From assembly GCA_963921825.1 (NCBI GenBank), contig OY997593.1:59752039-59816038 (forward strand): DNA of 64,000 nt. Direction: 5' to 3'. This document shows positions 35,521 through 46,139 of the stretch, in pieces. Each line of letters starts with the position of its first letter. The first letter of the stretch is position 1. The notes under the pieces were generated by a model that saw nothing but the letters and a program-made list of their open reading frames with translations, did no database searches and had not been told where the DNA came from. The DNA comes from Erodium maritimum (lineage: Eukaryota > Streptophyta > Magnoliopsida > Geraniales > Geraniaceae). Both the position numbers and the translations under genes were made by a program.

Positions 35521-35544
35521 GGTCAATTGATAACTTGACCCACA

Positions 35545-35925
35545 TATTCTATCCATTGGTGAAGTTTATCACATGGCCCACAAATAGTATTAGTGGCCTA
35601 ACTTTTTCACCTCAGCCACGGATTGGATCCGTTAGTGAAGTTTACCACATGGCCCATGTATAGTATTTGTGGCCTAACTTTTTCACCTCAGTCACAGATT
35701 GGATTTGTTGGTGAAGTTTACCACTTGGCCAACTTAAAGTATATGTCGCCTGGCTTTTACACCTCAGCCACAGATTGGATCCGTTAGTGGAGTTTTCCAA
35801 TTGGCCAACGTATAATATCGGTGGCCTAGCTTTTAAGCCTCAACCACGGATTGTATCCGTTGGTGAAGTTTTAGCACATGGCCCACTGATTGTATCCGTT
35901 GGCCAACTTATCTGTTCAGTTTTCG
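35545..35925. repeat. 76-bp tandem array, five copies
   Basis: A unit containing GAAGTTTACCACATGGCCCA and GTGGCCTA, then CACCTCAGCCACAGATTGG, recurs with exact 76-bp spacing: GAAG/GGAG at 35561, 35637, 35713, 35789 and 35865. Copies differ by substitutions only, so the period has been conserved. Confidence 0.9.
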
Positions 35926-38083
35926 AGAAGTGAACTCGGCGTAGCTAAGTAGATTCGTTTATTGATTTAGAGTTTACTTACACTTGTGTATTACAAGAGC
36001 TTCATGATTTGTTCCTCTGTTTAGTTCTCCTTGATGATCGATTTATTTGGTCGTCGGGTTGATTGAACTATTCATAGCTAAGTAGATTCAACAATTTATT
36101 TAAAGTCCTCTCATGATTGTGTAGTACCAGAGTATCGTGATTCAATATTGTATTTAGTTCGACTTGATTTTCGGTGTTCATCGTTATTGATGGCATTCGA
36201 GAATTAGGAAGTGAACTAGGCATAGATGAGTCGATTCACCGAGTGGTGTAGCTACCTCTACTTGTGCTAGTTGGTAGCGAGAGTGACATGCATTCGTTTT
36301 CGTTATCTCTCGTTCGAGGATTGATCGAGCTTCGCTCAAGATCATAGTACTACACCCTATTTCATTACTTTTCGATGATTGGTGGTTCGCATTTCGGTCC
36401 GGGCAATGGTCTTGTGCCCTCTCCCCGTGACTAGTCTGTGGTTGATTTCATGATACCGCATACGTAGTAACTTAAGTGCTCTAAGACCATAAGGAAAGCA
36501 TTATTTGATTTCACCTTTGTTAACCAAACCATGCGTTAATTGGAAGCCATGTTTACTTATACCCGTGACCGACTCTTTGTGTGAATCAAAAGTTATGTAT
36601 CTTAGGTGGTAGCGTATAAATAAATTTCATTACTTTCTACACTTAAACAACAACTTTTACTTATTCGTCCTTTATTTTCCCTTTCGGGGATGTGAAAGTG
36701 ACAGCCCATGTCCCTAGGTTTTAGCAAAATAATAGTGATACCTCTACTCCCTGTAGGATCGATCGGCACTTAACCGTCACATATATTGCTTAATGATCGT
36801 GTCCAGATGCACGTAAAAAGAGGGTTTTGATGCATAGTCATCCACACTCATTAAAACCATATGAAAGTCTAAATGTAACAAAAGTAGAATCGATCCAAAA
36901 AGAACAAAAGACATTGGGGATCTTTTGGTAAAACAATATTGTACTTGAAAGTATCTTAAGAACAAATGAGTAAGAAGTACGGCTTTAAACCCAATTAAAC
37001 ATCAGTTACTTCACGGACGCTATTGATTGAGTTAGTTGTCTACCCACGGAACTACGTTTCAAGAAGATCGACGCGGGAAAAGAGCTTCCAACAAGTAGAC
37101 ATATAAGTTGTTTTCGACGAATCCCAAGAGATTCTTCAAGTAGTCAAGCAAGAAAGACATTCCGAAAGGGCGAAGAATGAGCAGAGGTGTCAAGCGATTG
37201 GAGATCTATTAAGGGTCTAATTGAACTTTTTTATTATTATTCAAGGAGTCGGTTGCAAAGATTCGGTGGTGTGGTAATAGACCGATTATTGTCCATTGGC
37301 CTTAAAACACGATATAATTACAGAAATGCCATTAGACGGGAAATAAATATTCATTCTAAAAACTAATTTAGATATTATGTCCTCTTTTGATTTCCTAATT
37401 TTATCCTACTATGATGGGAACATGTATTGCTTTCTGCATGGTCGGGAAAAAAATATAAAATTTGTCAAAATCGTGTACGAAATAGAAAACCACAAGCTCA
37501 TTAATTCAAACGAGATACCACAACATAACAACATAACTGCAGATTGAAAATGACACAATACAACCCACTAAACCAACCTATTAATCCTTTGCGTCAGGCC
37601 GTTTAGTAAGAGTCTGTGGGTCGCCAAATCCTCATCATTCATGATCGAGGTATTAACATCTTGGGTCTGTCGGTACTCGCGCATGAGATTCTCTTATGCC
37701 CCAATTTCCATGAAGCGATGATTCTCCATGTTGGCCAAGCTTTTGGCCAACTTCGCATCCACTGCCACGACTCCCCTTCCCCTTTTCTCGGTCCCTCTTC
37801 GTCTTGGTTGCTTTATGGCCTTCAGGGCATCGCCCGCGTACGGGTTTGGGAAAGCCCTCGGCTTCCACAAGACATTGGTGTCGTTGTTCCTTACGCATGA
37901 GTCATCATTCCAAATAAGCTTGGGGTGCACGATGAATTATTGCCCACGAACTCGCCAGTGAACGGGGAGAACTCGTTCTCAAATTGGTGCTTCTAACATG
38001 GCTTCTCGCTCACATGGTTCCATCAATGCTTTCAAACAAAGTCATGTTCATACTTTTCCTAATATGTCTTCTCGGCTTCATCC
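35926..38083. other. Anonymous interval
   Basis: No gene is recognised. 35926-36700 has low-copy wording typical of LTR or leader sequence but no boundary. A minus-strand frame at 37694-37930 with WKPRAFPNPYAGDALKAIKQ is followed by basic and acidic residues. It faintly recalls proteins carried by Harbinger elements, but not enough for a call. Confidence 0.25.
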
Positions 38084-38094
38084 ATAATATGGTC
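38084..38094. repeat. Left target-site duplication of LINE copy B (11 bp)
   Basis: ATAATATGGTC occurs here and at 39534-39544, immediately after the A-rich tail. Confidence 0.8.
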
Positions 38095-39533
38095 CCCGAC
38101 ATCGGCTCGTCAAGCAACTGACAGGTACAATGGCTTCAAATACAATGGTTACTCTCTCTTTGTCGCTCTAGCTCGCCCAGGTAAAGGTGTGAAGAACATC
38201 GTCGGTGCTCGAGAGCTTTTGCATGAAGAATAGAGTGCAGGCGACCTACACCAGCGCATGGATTCTGATCGGATCGTTGGGTCTGTTCATGTTACGTTGG
38301 AGTCTGTGGGTGTACAGCGAGGGTGTGAAGCTGCAGTGCCTTGTCGGCCGACAGAGGCTTCGTCGCCGGTACAGGCGTCCGGCGAGTTTCGTCCTTCTGC
38401 GAAATTACCTTCAGTTGCGTCCGGCGAGTTTCGTCCTCGATTTGCAACGTTACCTTCAGTTTCAGATCTCGATCCCGTGATCCAAGGGATTGCGATTTCA
38501 AAAGGAAAGTCAATCCCAGTTTTGAAAGAGAAGTGTTTATCGGGCGTGAATGCAGGTTCGTTGCGCACGCCTGGAAATCAGAAGAGTTATATTGGGTCGG
38601 GATCGGTTTGTGCAGCAAATGGGCTAGGGTCGAATGTTGTAGCATTTGGGCCGTTTTCTGAAGCAGGCCAGGTTCATGATCCAACAGCAGATGCAGCTAG
38701 CGGGGCAATTGGTGGCCCAGGTCCAGGTGCTCAGAGATTAGTCAGAGACCCGAGTTTATTCGATATTTTTAAACACATCGGTACTGATTTGTCTCCGGTT
38801 GAGGGCTCTTCTCCGAGTGGGCTTGAGGTTTTAAGCTCGACTAAAGAGGGGCATGTGGGTAACACGCCTCAAGATCAGCTTGGTCTAACGGTTACGCAAG
38901 CCCAAGAGCCTGGGGCTGCAATACCTGCGGTGGTAGTTGACGGGGGAACTTTTGTGGATCAAGACGGAAGTCCGTGGAAAGACATTCTCTTGAGTAATAA
39001 AAGTATTCCCTTAGAGGTCCCAAAGAAACGTGGTCGCCCAAAAAAAGGGCAGTCAAAAAAGATAGTTCCTCCAACTGTTTTTTATCAGACAAGAGCCAAA
39101 ACATCGGCTGATATAGGGGGTCCAGCGGGAAGCTTCACTATTGATATTGCTAAACAAAGTAAAGAAGGCGCGTGGAGTTTTAGCAAGCGATTTGTGAAAA
39201 AGGTGGTTGCCAACTCCCCAGGTCTTGAATCCCGACAGCAGGTTGAGGTTGAGGAGGACGTCGAGGAAAGCGAGATTGAGGTTTTTCCGGAAGTGTCTCC
39301 AGGAACAACAACTCCTGTTTCGGTTTCTAACCGATTTCTCTGCTTGAATCAGGATAGGAAGTAGGCAAGGAGGGCGGTGCTCTTTTAGTTTGCTTGCTTG
39401 TTCTTTTTGTTTTTGTTTGCTTTTTGCTTGTATCGATTTGGGGAGAAGGTACTTTTAAGGACCGTTTTTCTTGCATCGTTTTTACTTTCTTGTAAAACGA
39501 TTGCCTAATAAAATTTCGCCTATCAAAAAAATA
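38095..39533 (+). mobile_element. ORF1-only L1-type LINE (copy B), 5'-truncated
   Basis: The copy is bounded by an 11-bp duplication. It starts inside ORF1 (RYNGFKYNGYSLFVALARPG on the plus strand just after the boundary), runs through a long ORF1 remainder, and ends after AATAAAATTTCGCCTATC plus an A-run. There is no ORF2 between ORF1 and the tail. The tail has the same wording as that of copy A and, more loosely, that of the ORF2-bearing L1 at 55168-58275. Its insertion must have relied on another element's reverse transcriptase. Confidence 0.72.
38258..39364 (+). CDS. LINE ORF1-type protein, 368 aa open frame
   Basis: This long open frame begins with MDSDRIVGSVHV and continues to a stop in front of the 3' tail. 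It is hydrophilic and contains a basic AT-hook-like KKRGRPKKGQSKK patch, the SPWKDILLSN motif shared with LINE copy A, and an acidic C-terminal part. The true start was probably upstream, since the 5' end is truncated and a frame break separates the preceding YNGYSLFVALARPGK segment. Nucleic-acid binding is the expected role of ORF1 proteins; retrotransposition activity of this copy is unlikely. A host gene is a less likely alternative, because the frame is enclosed by the target-site duplication. Confidence 0.6.
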   Translation: MDSDRIVGSVHVTLESVGVQRGCEAAVPCRPTEASSPVQASGEFRPSAKLPSVASGEFRPRFATLPSVSDLDPVIQGIAISKGKSIPVLKEKCLSGVNAGSLRTPGNQKSYIGSGSVCAANGLGSNVVAFGPFSEAGQVHDPTADAASGAIGGPGPGAQRLVRDPSLFDIFKHIGTDLSPVEGSSPSGLEVLSSTKEGHVGNTPQDQLGLTVTQAQEPGAAIPAVVVDGGTFVDQDGSPWKDILLSNKSIPLEVPKKRGRPKKGQSKKIVPPTVFYQTRAKTSADIGGPAGSFTIDIAKQSKEGAWSFSKRFVKKVVANSPGLESRQQVEVEEDVEESEIEVFPEVSPGTTTPVSVSNRFLCLNQDRK

Positions 39534-39544
39534 ATAATATGGTC
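39534..39544. repeat. Right target-site duplication of LINE copy B
   Basis: ATAATATGGTC matches 38084-38094. Confidence 0.8.
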
Positions 39545-39968
39545 TTCGGATCACCCGTTCTAATAGATGTTCTTGAATTTAAACCAACATCCCTGAAACT
39601 GCTTCATCTTGTAGTTGGTGATGCTCAAGTGTTGCTTGTAATTTTTTGCAATCCGCTCAGCCTCCAGGGAAGCCTGGGTCATAAGGGAAACATCCTTCAT
39701 GATGTTCCTCTAGAAACTCAGCGACATCTAGTTGGTGACGTTGATTGAGTCTTCCGAGCGGTTAGTCATGCACTTACATTTTTGGTTGACCCGAGGTCCA
39801 CGGGAAGTAAAAGAATGTGAAGGTAGAGTCGGAGCTGAGACACCCTATGTACATGTCAATCGATGAATTTAAAACTTCTCAAATAAAAAGTTGAGCTCTG
39901 ATTACTGAGGTGTCCTCTTAGAGACTAAAATTATTTTTAACTTAAAATATATAATATTACGTAACATT
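39545..39968. other. Interval without recognised gene
   Basis: A short plus-strand frame (39539-39748) shows no recognised domain. It lies outside the LINE copy and may continue the sequence interrupted at 38094. Confidence 0.25.
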
Positions 39969-39977
39969 AATATAGAT

Positions 39978-40488
39978 ATATTTTTTAGAAAGACGAGGTA
40001 ATATTATATATTAAAAGTGTTTACAAACGATAAACGTTGAAACTGAAATAAATAATAGAACATAAAAGTAAAGTCGCTCTATAGAATTCAGGGTTGTTTG
40101 GAGGATGATACTGCGGTAGCGTCTGACGACCACCGATACAGCAGCTCCAAACTGGTTTGCATGGGCCGAGCAGGCATAGTGTAGAGGTTTGTAGTGGTGG
40201 ACTAAGTATTCCCCCGGGAAGTCAGCGCGCGTCGTCCTCCCTTGAGTGATATTGGTAGGGCTCCAAAAAGCGAGAACGCTGACCTCTGAGCTGGTAGGGA
40301 AATACTGTGCCGGTTGTTGGTGGTATTGTTGCCACCTTACGTACAGAGGGACGGTATAACCGACAGACACCCCCCCCCCCGAACCAACAAGCACTCATTC
40401 CTTGAGGCGAGAGTGCTTATTACCCCCGCTGCCGTATATGATGCCCCGTCCGACCGAGTCCCCTCCTCGTCCTCGTCCTCCTAACAAC
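39978..40488 (-). mobile_element. Short poly(A) retroposon of unknown family with 9-bp duplication
   Basis: AATATAGAT at 39969-39977 and 40489-40497 flanks a 511-bp insert. The insert's left end is a short T-run, that is an A tail on the minus strand after CCTCGTCTTTCT. The minus strand has an open frame of 127 codons (40011-40394) without a recognised domain, ending in a hydrophobic C-terminus, and an upstream RGRG-like stretch. It could be a 5'-truncated LINE or a processed transcript of an unknown gene. Confidence 0.5.
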
Positions 40489-40551
40489 AATATAGATTGT
40501 TTACATGAAAAATGTAATATTAAAATAGCAACTCAAAAATGATCATTCATA

Positions 40552-40559
40552 CTAATGAC
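40552..40559. repeat. Left target-site duplication of the hAT element
   Basis: CTAATGAC here pairs with CTAATAAC at 44573-44580 (7 of 8 identical). Confidence 0.8.
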
Positions 40560-43500
40560 TAGGGGTGGGCATGGTCGGTTTAACCGACAATTTGCCTCAC
40601 TTTGACCCCAAACCGCACCTCTACGGTTTGAGTTTCTTCGGAACCGCCGCCGGAACCGGAACCGGGATTTTAAATATTTCCTGACCACCTCAGTTTTGGT
40701 CGGTTTTGGCGGTCTGAACCGACCACCCATATTATTTTTGGGCCTCTATAATGGGCCTATTATTTGGGCCTTGGAAGGCCCAATATTAGAATTTGGCATA
40801 CATTCAACTTTAAAAACAAGACAAGAGATTTTTTTTTTCAGGCCAAAAACCATTAAAGGAGGATCAAAAATAGCCATAAGCCAATTTCTGGTCCTCCCTT
40901 AATGATGAAAAACACCTGCCTATAACTAATACCTCATAAAAAAAGTGTTACAAAGTTTCCAACAAGTTCAAGAAGAGAAACAAAATAACCAATATTACAT
41001 CAGTTACAATCATATAGATTCAAAAACAACAAAAAGATCTCCAATCCAAGCAGCAGGAGAGATCAACAACTTCTCTTCATTCTTCATTCTTCAAAAGGGT
41101 AGGATCAACACAACTTCTCTTCATGCTTCATGCTTCAAAAGGGTGCCTATCAACAAAAAACTTACATTAGTACAGATTCAAAATCATAAACAACAGCCAA
41201 TACAAAAATCATATAACACTTACCAAACACATATCAACCAACTACATTCAAAACATAGCAGGAACTCCTATAGATGATGATTTTTCAGCAATTGCTGCAA
41301 AAATATCAGTCAAGTATTAATATTTAATATTATATGAATGCAACGTAAAACTAAAAACAGAAGTTAAAAAATATACCATCATCCACAATTTGCAATTTAT
41401 CCATCTCAGCCTCTAAAGTAGCTATGTTGAGGAGTGTAGGTGGAGATTTCAGCCAGTCCTTAGTACAAATCAAGGCTTGTACAATCTCCGTAGCCAAGGA
41501 ACTCGTGAATTCATGGACAAGTGACTCCAAAGATGTTTTCACTAATGGGATAAGTATGTTTGCATTTTCAGTAGTATACATGGTTTGAATAAGATAATTC
41601 ACATAACCAAGTTTCTTTCGGGGATCAAATATGGGTGCAATGAATGTAAACAAATTTAACATACCCAGGTCCCCAAAATACTTATAAAATTTCATACTCA
41701 TCTTGGCAGCCATGTTTCTCCTATCGATGTTCTCATGTCCCAAACCCACAGAAATGAATGCATGAATATCTGATATTTCATCCAATATCAAGTTAGATGT
41801 AGCATATTTTTAACATGATATTCTCACCGTTATATCATAAAATTGCCCTAGAAAAGACATCGCAGAATTGCACTCAACCCAATCCCTCTCACATAGTCTA
41901 CCAAGTAGGGTTTTGACCTTACAAACCTTACTATCCATCCCTAAATTCAGGGTAGGGTCTAGTCGACAATAGATATCAAAGGCTCTTTGTAACCTACAAG
42001 CTGACTTAAGCATCATATAAGTCGAATTCCACCTGGATGGGACATCTAAGGACAGCAACCTTGTTGTCCTATAACCAACTTGCAGAACAGTCAACTTGAA
42101 CCTAGAAAGTCTCATAGCTGACAACTTGATAAACCTAACAGCAAACCGGATTCTTTCTACAGATTTTCCAATCATATTAATCCCATCATTCACTATCAGG
42201 TTCAAGATGTGTGCAACATATCGCATATGCATAAATCTCCCATCTAACACCGAATTACACAACAAATTATGTTGTGAACTCAAATGTCTTATGGCACCAT
42301 CGTTGGCACTAGCATTGTCAACAGTAACGGTCATGATCCTATCTAGACCCCATGCATTAAGACAAAACTCAATTGCTCTTCCAATGTCTTCCCCTTTGTG
42401 GGATGTAATTGGGCAGAAGTTGATAATTTTCTTATGCAGCACCCAACTATCATCAATAAAGTGAGCTGTTAGGCACATGTAGTTGATCTGTTGGAGACTT
42501 GTCCAAGTGTCCGTGGTAAAGGAGATTCTAGGGGTCGATTTTCTGAAAAACTCATGGAGTTTCAATTTTTCTGTTTCGTACAAATGACATATATCCCTCC
42601 AGATAGAATATCGGGAGGGTACCACGAACATTGGACAGACAACTCTCATCAAATACTTAAAGCCCTTATGCTCTACAAAGCTAAAGGGCAATTCATCAAC
42701 AAGAACCATCTTAACTACTGCATCTCGACCAACTTGTTGATCGTAATGCCAACTTACAAGTTGGCCATCACTACCACATTCTACAGGCTTGAATGCTAAC
42801 AATTGTTGGGTATGGTCTAGTCTCTTAGGGTTCTTAGGACAAACCTTATAATGACCTACCAAAGTACTAGTCCCACACTTGTTGGAATCATATTTATACT
42901 TCTTACCACAACACATACATTCAGCAAACTTCTCATCATTCACAACTATGATATTAAATATTTCCCATGCAATAGAACTGTGACGAGGTGGTTTAGAACC
43001 CTTACCTGAGGATGCAACTGTTGTTGCATCCTTACCACCAGATCCACCAGCTCCACTAGATCCACCAGCACCAGCAGCTCCAACAGTTACAGCTCCAACA
43101 GCTCCAACATCGGTTGTTTGTCCAGCACTTGCAAATTTTGGAGGTGAAGTGATATCATCACTCACCTCCATACATTCAGACACAATCACACCCTGAAATT
43201 AATCTGTTATTAGACTAAAACTCATTTCATATGTAAAATCAAACAGTTTATATTATAAGAAATCAAACTCAAACTCATGTTACAAACTAAAATATTTTAG
43301 AACTGTGATTTCATTTTAAAACTCATTTCATATGTAAAATAAATCAAACTCATTTCATATGTACAATCAAACAATTTATATTTAAAAAAAATCAAACTAT
43401 ACTTTTTAAAACTAAAACAGATTTCATTGTGATTTCATTTTAAAACTCACTCAGTTTGTATCCAAGGTAACATAAAATCAGTTCATATACTTTTAAAAAC

Positions 43501-44572
43501 TAAAACAGATGATAAAAATCAGTGCAAATAAGACCTAAATCCTAACATGCAAAGACTAACTCAGTAAATCATACAAACAATAATTGCTTTAATAACCTTA
43601 AACTAACTCATTTTATTCACATGCAGAGAAACCCTAACCCAAAATCCTAACAATCAAAGGAACCATAATCCTAAAACTGGTTTAGAGTCCTTAAAACTGA
43701 CAGAAACCCTAACAGTCAAAGAGACCCTAATACAAAATCAATTAAAGCTAAAGGTTTTTTGTAGTTATACCTTCCCTTTATCCTTGTTCATCCCCTCCGA
43801 CGAGCTTGAAAAGGATTCGAAACCTTCTGATTGCCCTCCAGACCTCGGTCTCGTTCTTGATGTCTGAGAACCTCTCATCTCCTCTTCTATTTAACGAGTT
43901 TGAAGCCGCTCAAACTCAACGGTAACAACGCCGGATATCGCCGCATTAAATGCGAAAGATCTCTTTCTGAGAGCTTGACAAAGAGCCACAAATATACGAC
44001 GGTAGAAAGGTGAAGAAGAGGTCGAGGAAGGAGGGCCTGGAGGGGTTTCGATGCATTTTAATCTCTGATCGAAGGGATTAAAGGAGATAAGATTCATATT
44101 TGGGGTGAGGCTCGAGAGGAAGGACGATGATGTGAGGTGCGATGGGAGAGAAAGCGCAGATAGAGAGAGAGGAAGATGAGTTGAGAGAAACGGTAGAGAG
44201 AGAAAGTGTTGGTAACGAAACGATAAGGGTTAGGTTAAACTGAGTCAGAATTCGAACGGACGGCTGAGATTAACCCTTACAAATCAATGGCTGCGATTGA
44301 GTCAGACATATTGGGCTTGGATGGTTAATGGGCTGTTCGGCTTGCTGGTTGGCCCAAGTCTACATCCTTGGGCCTTAAGAGCCCAAAGCTCCGATCGGTT
44401 TTTTCTGACCACCGGTCCATTAGTCCCAGACCGGTCTCCGACCAAAATGTCTCCGGTTCAGGGTTTTTTACACCGGAATCTCACCGGTTTTTTCCGGTTC
44501 CGGTCTCGACGGTCCAAAAGGAGGTCGGGGATGGTCGGTTCACCGCAGTCCGGTTAATTTTGCCCAGTCCTA
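40560..44572 (-). mobile_element. hAT DNA transposon, complete with ends (4013 bp)
   Basis: The left end is TAGGGGTGGGCATGGTCGG and the right end, inverted, is TAGGACTGGGCAAAATTAACC, both of the TAGGGxTGGGC type common in plant hAT elements. The ends are flanked by an 8-bp near-identical duplication, the size expected for hAT. Subterminal regions on both sides hold inverted CCGGTTCCGG-type repeats. The transposase lies on the minus strand inside. Confidence 0.88.
41276..43171 (-). pseudogene. hAT transposase (BED finger), interrupted
   Basis: The frame starts at the ATG at 43171 (MEVSDDITS) and runs 453 codons to a stop at 41810-41812. It continues in the same frame (41791-41351) with ILDEISDIHAFI, so one in-frame TAA divides an otherwise continuous protein. 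Parts in order are a glycine/alanine-rich linker; a BED zinc finger (CMCCGKKY, then GHYKVC); the transposase core with TTDTWTSL, VTVDNASAND and DVPSRWNSTYMML; and the helical C-terminal part with FDPRKKLGYV. After IVDDG a donor-like GTATAT and a later CAG allow a short last exon ending about 41265-41299. The hAT dimerisation domain that normally closes these proteins is not found. Family members catalyse cut-and-paste transposition in the nucleus; this copy is probably inactive. Confidence 0.85.
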
Positions 44573-44580
44573 CTAATAAC
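44573..44580. repeat. Right target-site duplication of the hAT element
   Basis: CTAATAAC, one mismatch from 40552-40559. Confidence 0.8.
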
Positions 44581-45282
44581 TCTTCATACTAGTTTGAATG
44601 AGAGAGACATACTGTAATGTCTCTGATCTAAACCCCAAATCGTGGACTAGATCGTAATGTGTTTGTTGTCGATTGATACTCGCCATGGTAACCAAAAGCG
44701 GGACCGACCCTACATGTAATTGGCCGTGTCCGAGATTCCACCCGTCTTCACGTCACAATCCGTCGGGATGTCCATCGGCGACTTGTCAAGTCCGCACCTC
44801 AACAGGTCATCACTATGCAGTGATTGGTTAAAATTTTGATTAATTAATTACGAAAAAAAAGATTTGAGTAGTAGAGTAATTGTGGACAAAGTAAAGGGTG
44901 GTGTGGTAACTGTGTAGCGAGACGAGTAAATCGCGCGAGTTACAATGTAACGAAACGAAGTGAGTGAGTAAGTCAGTAGGAAAAAGATAAGAACTCCAAT
45001 TCACGAGGTCCCCAAACTCTGACACTCGACTTCCAACTAGATTGCGTTTATTTTATTTATGTTTTTATAACTATACAAATTTAATAAATAAATAATAGTA
45101 AAAAAAGTAATGATTAAGTGAAGAGCATAGATATGATGGGTCTGACAGGTCAGGATTCTATATTCGTTCGTTGAGTCTGTGACTCCCATTTCACATGCTC
45201 GCTCTTCCATACCTCTTCTTTTATTTTTCTATTAATAAATGTTTTCTCTTCTCTTTCGTTTCCTCCCATCTATACTTGCAAA
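44581..45282. other. Anonymous interval
   Basis: No gene, RNA or element end is recognised between the hAT element and the LINE fragment. Confidence 0.3.
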
Positions 45283-46139
45283 CAGTACTAGTCAAGTCCG
45301 TACTACAGATAATCCCGACGTACACGATGAGTGTGATGCGTCTGCCGAAAGGAACGCTAGATAAGATGAATGTGACGTTAGCCCGATCTGATAGAAATTA
45401 GCCGGAGTAGATGGGAAAGGAGTCATCTGACAATCCTGGACAACGATGTCTCGCTCGAAAGAAGAGGGCGGATTGGGTTTCAAGAATATGCAGGACTTCA
45501 ATACGGCGTCATTGGGAAAACAATTGTGGAAGCTACTGAATGATGAGTCTATTCTGGTGGCGAGGGTGTTGAAGGCGCGTTATTACCCGGAAACCTCGGT
45601 TTTGGAGGCGGTATGGAAATCAAACCAGAATTTCGTCTGGCAGAGCCTACTATCAGCACAAGAATTGATCAGAAAGGGAGCTAGAAGATTGATTGGACTA
45701 GGGACGTCCACATGGGTTAGTACGCATACGTGGCTGACAGGAGTTGAGGCGAGGGTGAGATCGTTGGGAGCAGGTATGGACAATATGACAGTCTCAGATC
45801 TGATGATACCGAATGAGAGGCACTGGGATATAGACATGATTCATAACCTGTTTGATGAGGAAGACCAGAGAGCGATATTGGCAGTCCCAATTAGCAGAAT
45901 GGCCAGGTCGGATGCGTGGTACTAGTCGGGGGATTATCTGGGGCAATACACTGTGAAGGCGGCCTATGGGATGTGTCAGCAAGAACAAACGACATTCCAG
46001 CCCCAGAAGGACATATGAACAAAGATATGGAAGTTGGAAGTTATGCCAAAGGCACGTACGTTCCTGTGGAGAATGTGTTCGGGGTGTCTGCAGGTAGCGG
46101 TCAACCTCAGAAGAAGACATGTGGCAATGGAGGCACAAT
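45283..46139 (+). mobile_element. LINE ORF2 C-terminal fragment, cut by the Ty3 LTR
   Basis: The plus strand encodes VKSVLQIIPTYTMSVMRLP, then after a frame break SRSKEEGGLGFKNMQDFN and LKARYYPETSVLEAVW, and then the segment leading into YTVKAAYGM. This is the typical post-reverse-transcriptase region of plant L1 ORF2. The catalytic core is missing. The fragment stops at the LTR start at 46140, so the Ty3 element probably inserted into it. Confidence 0.8.

Noticed and set aside
37616-37961. Minus-strand basic protein fragment possibly from a Harbinger accessory gene
   Set aside because: The resemblance is too faint, both strands are open, and no transposon ends were seen nearby.
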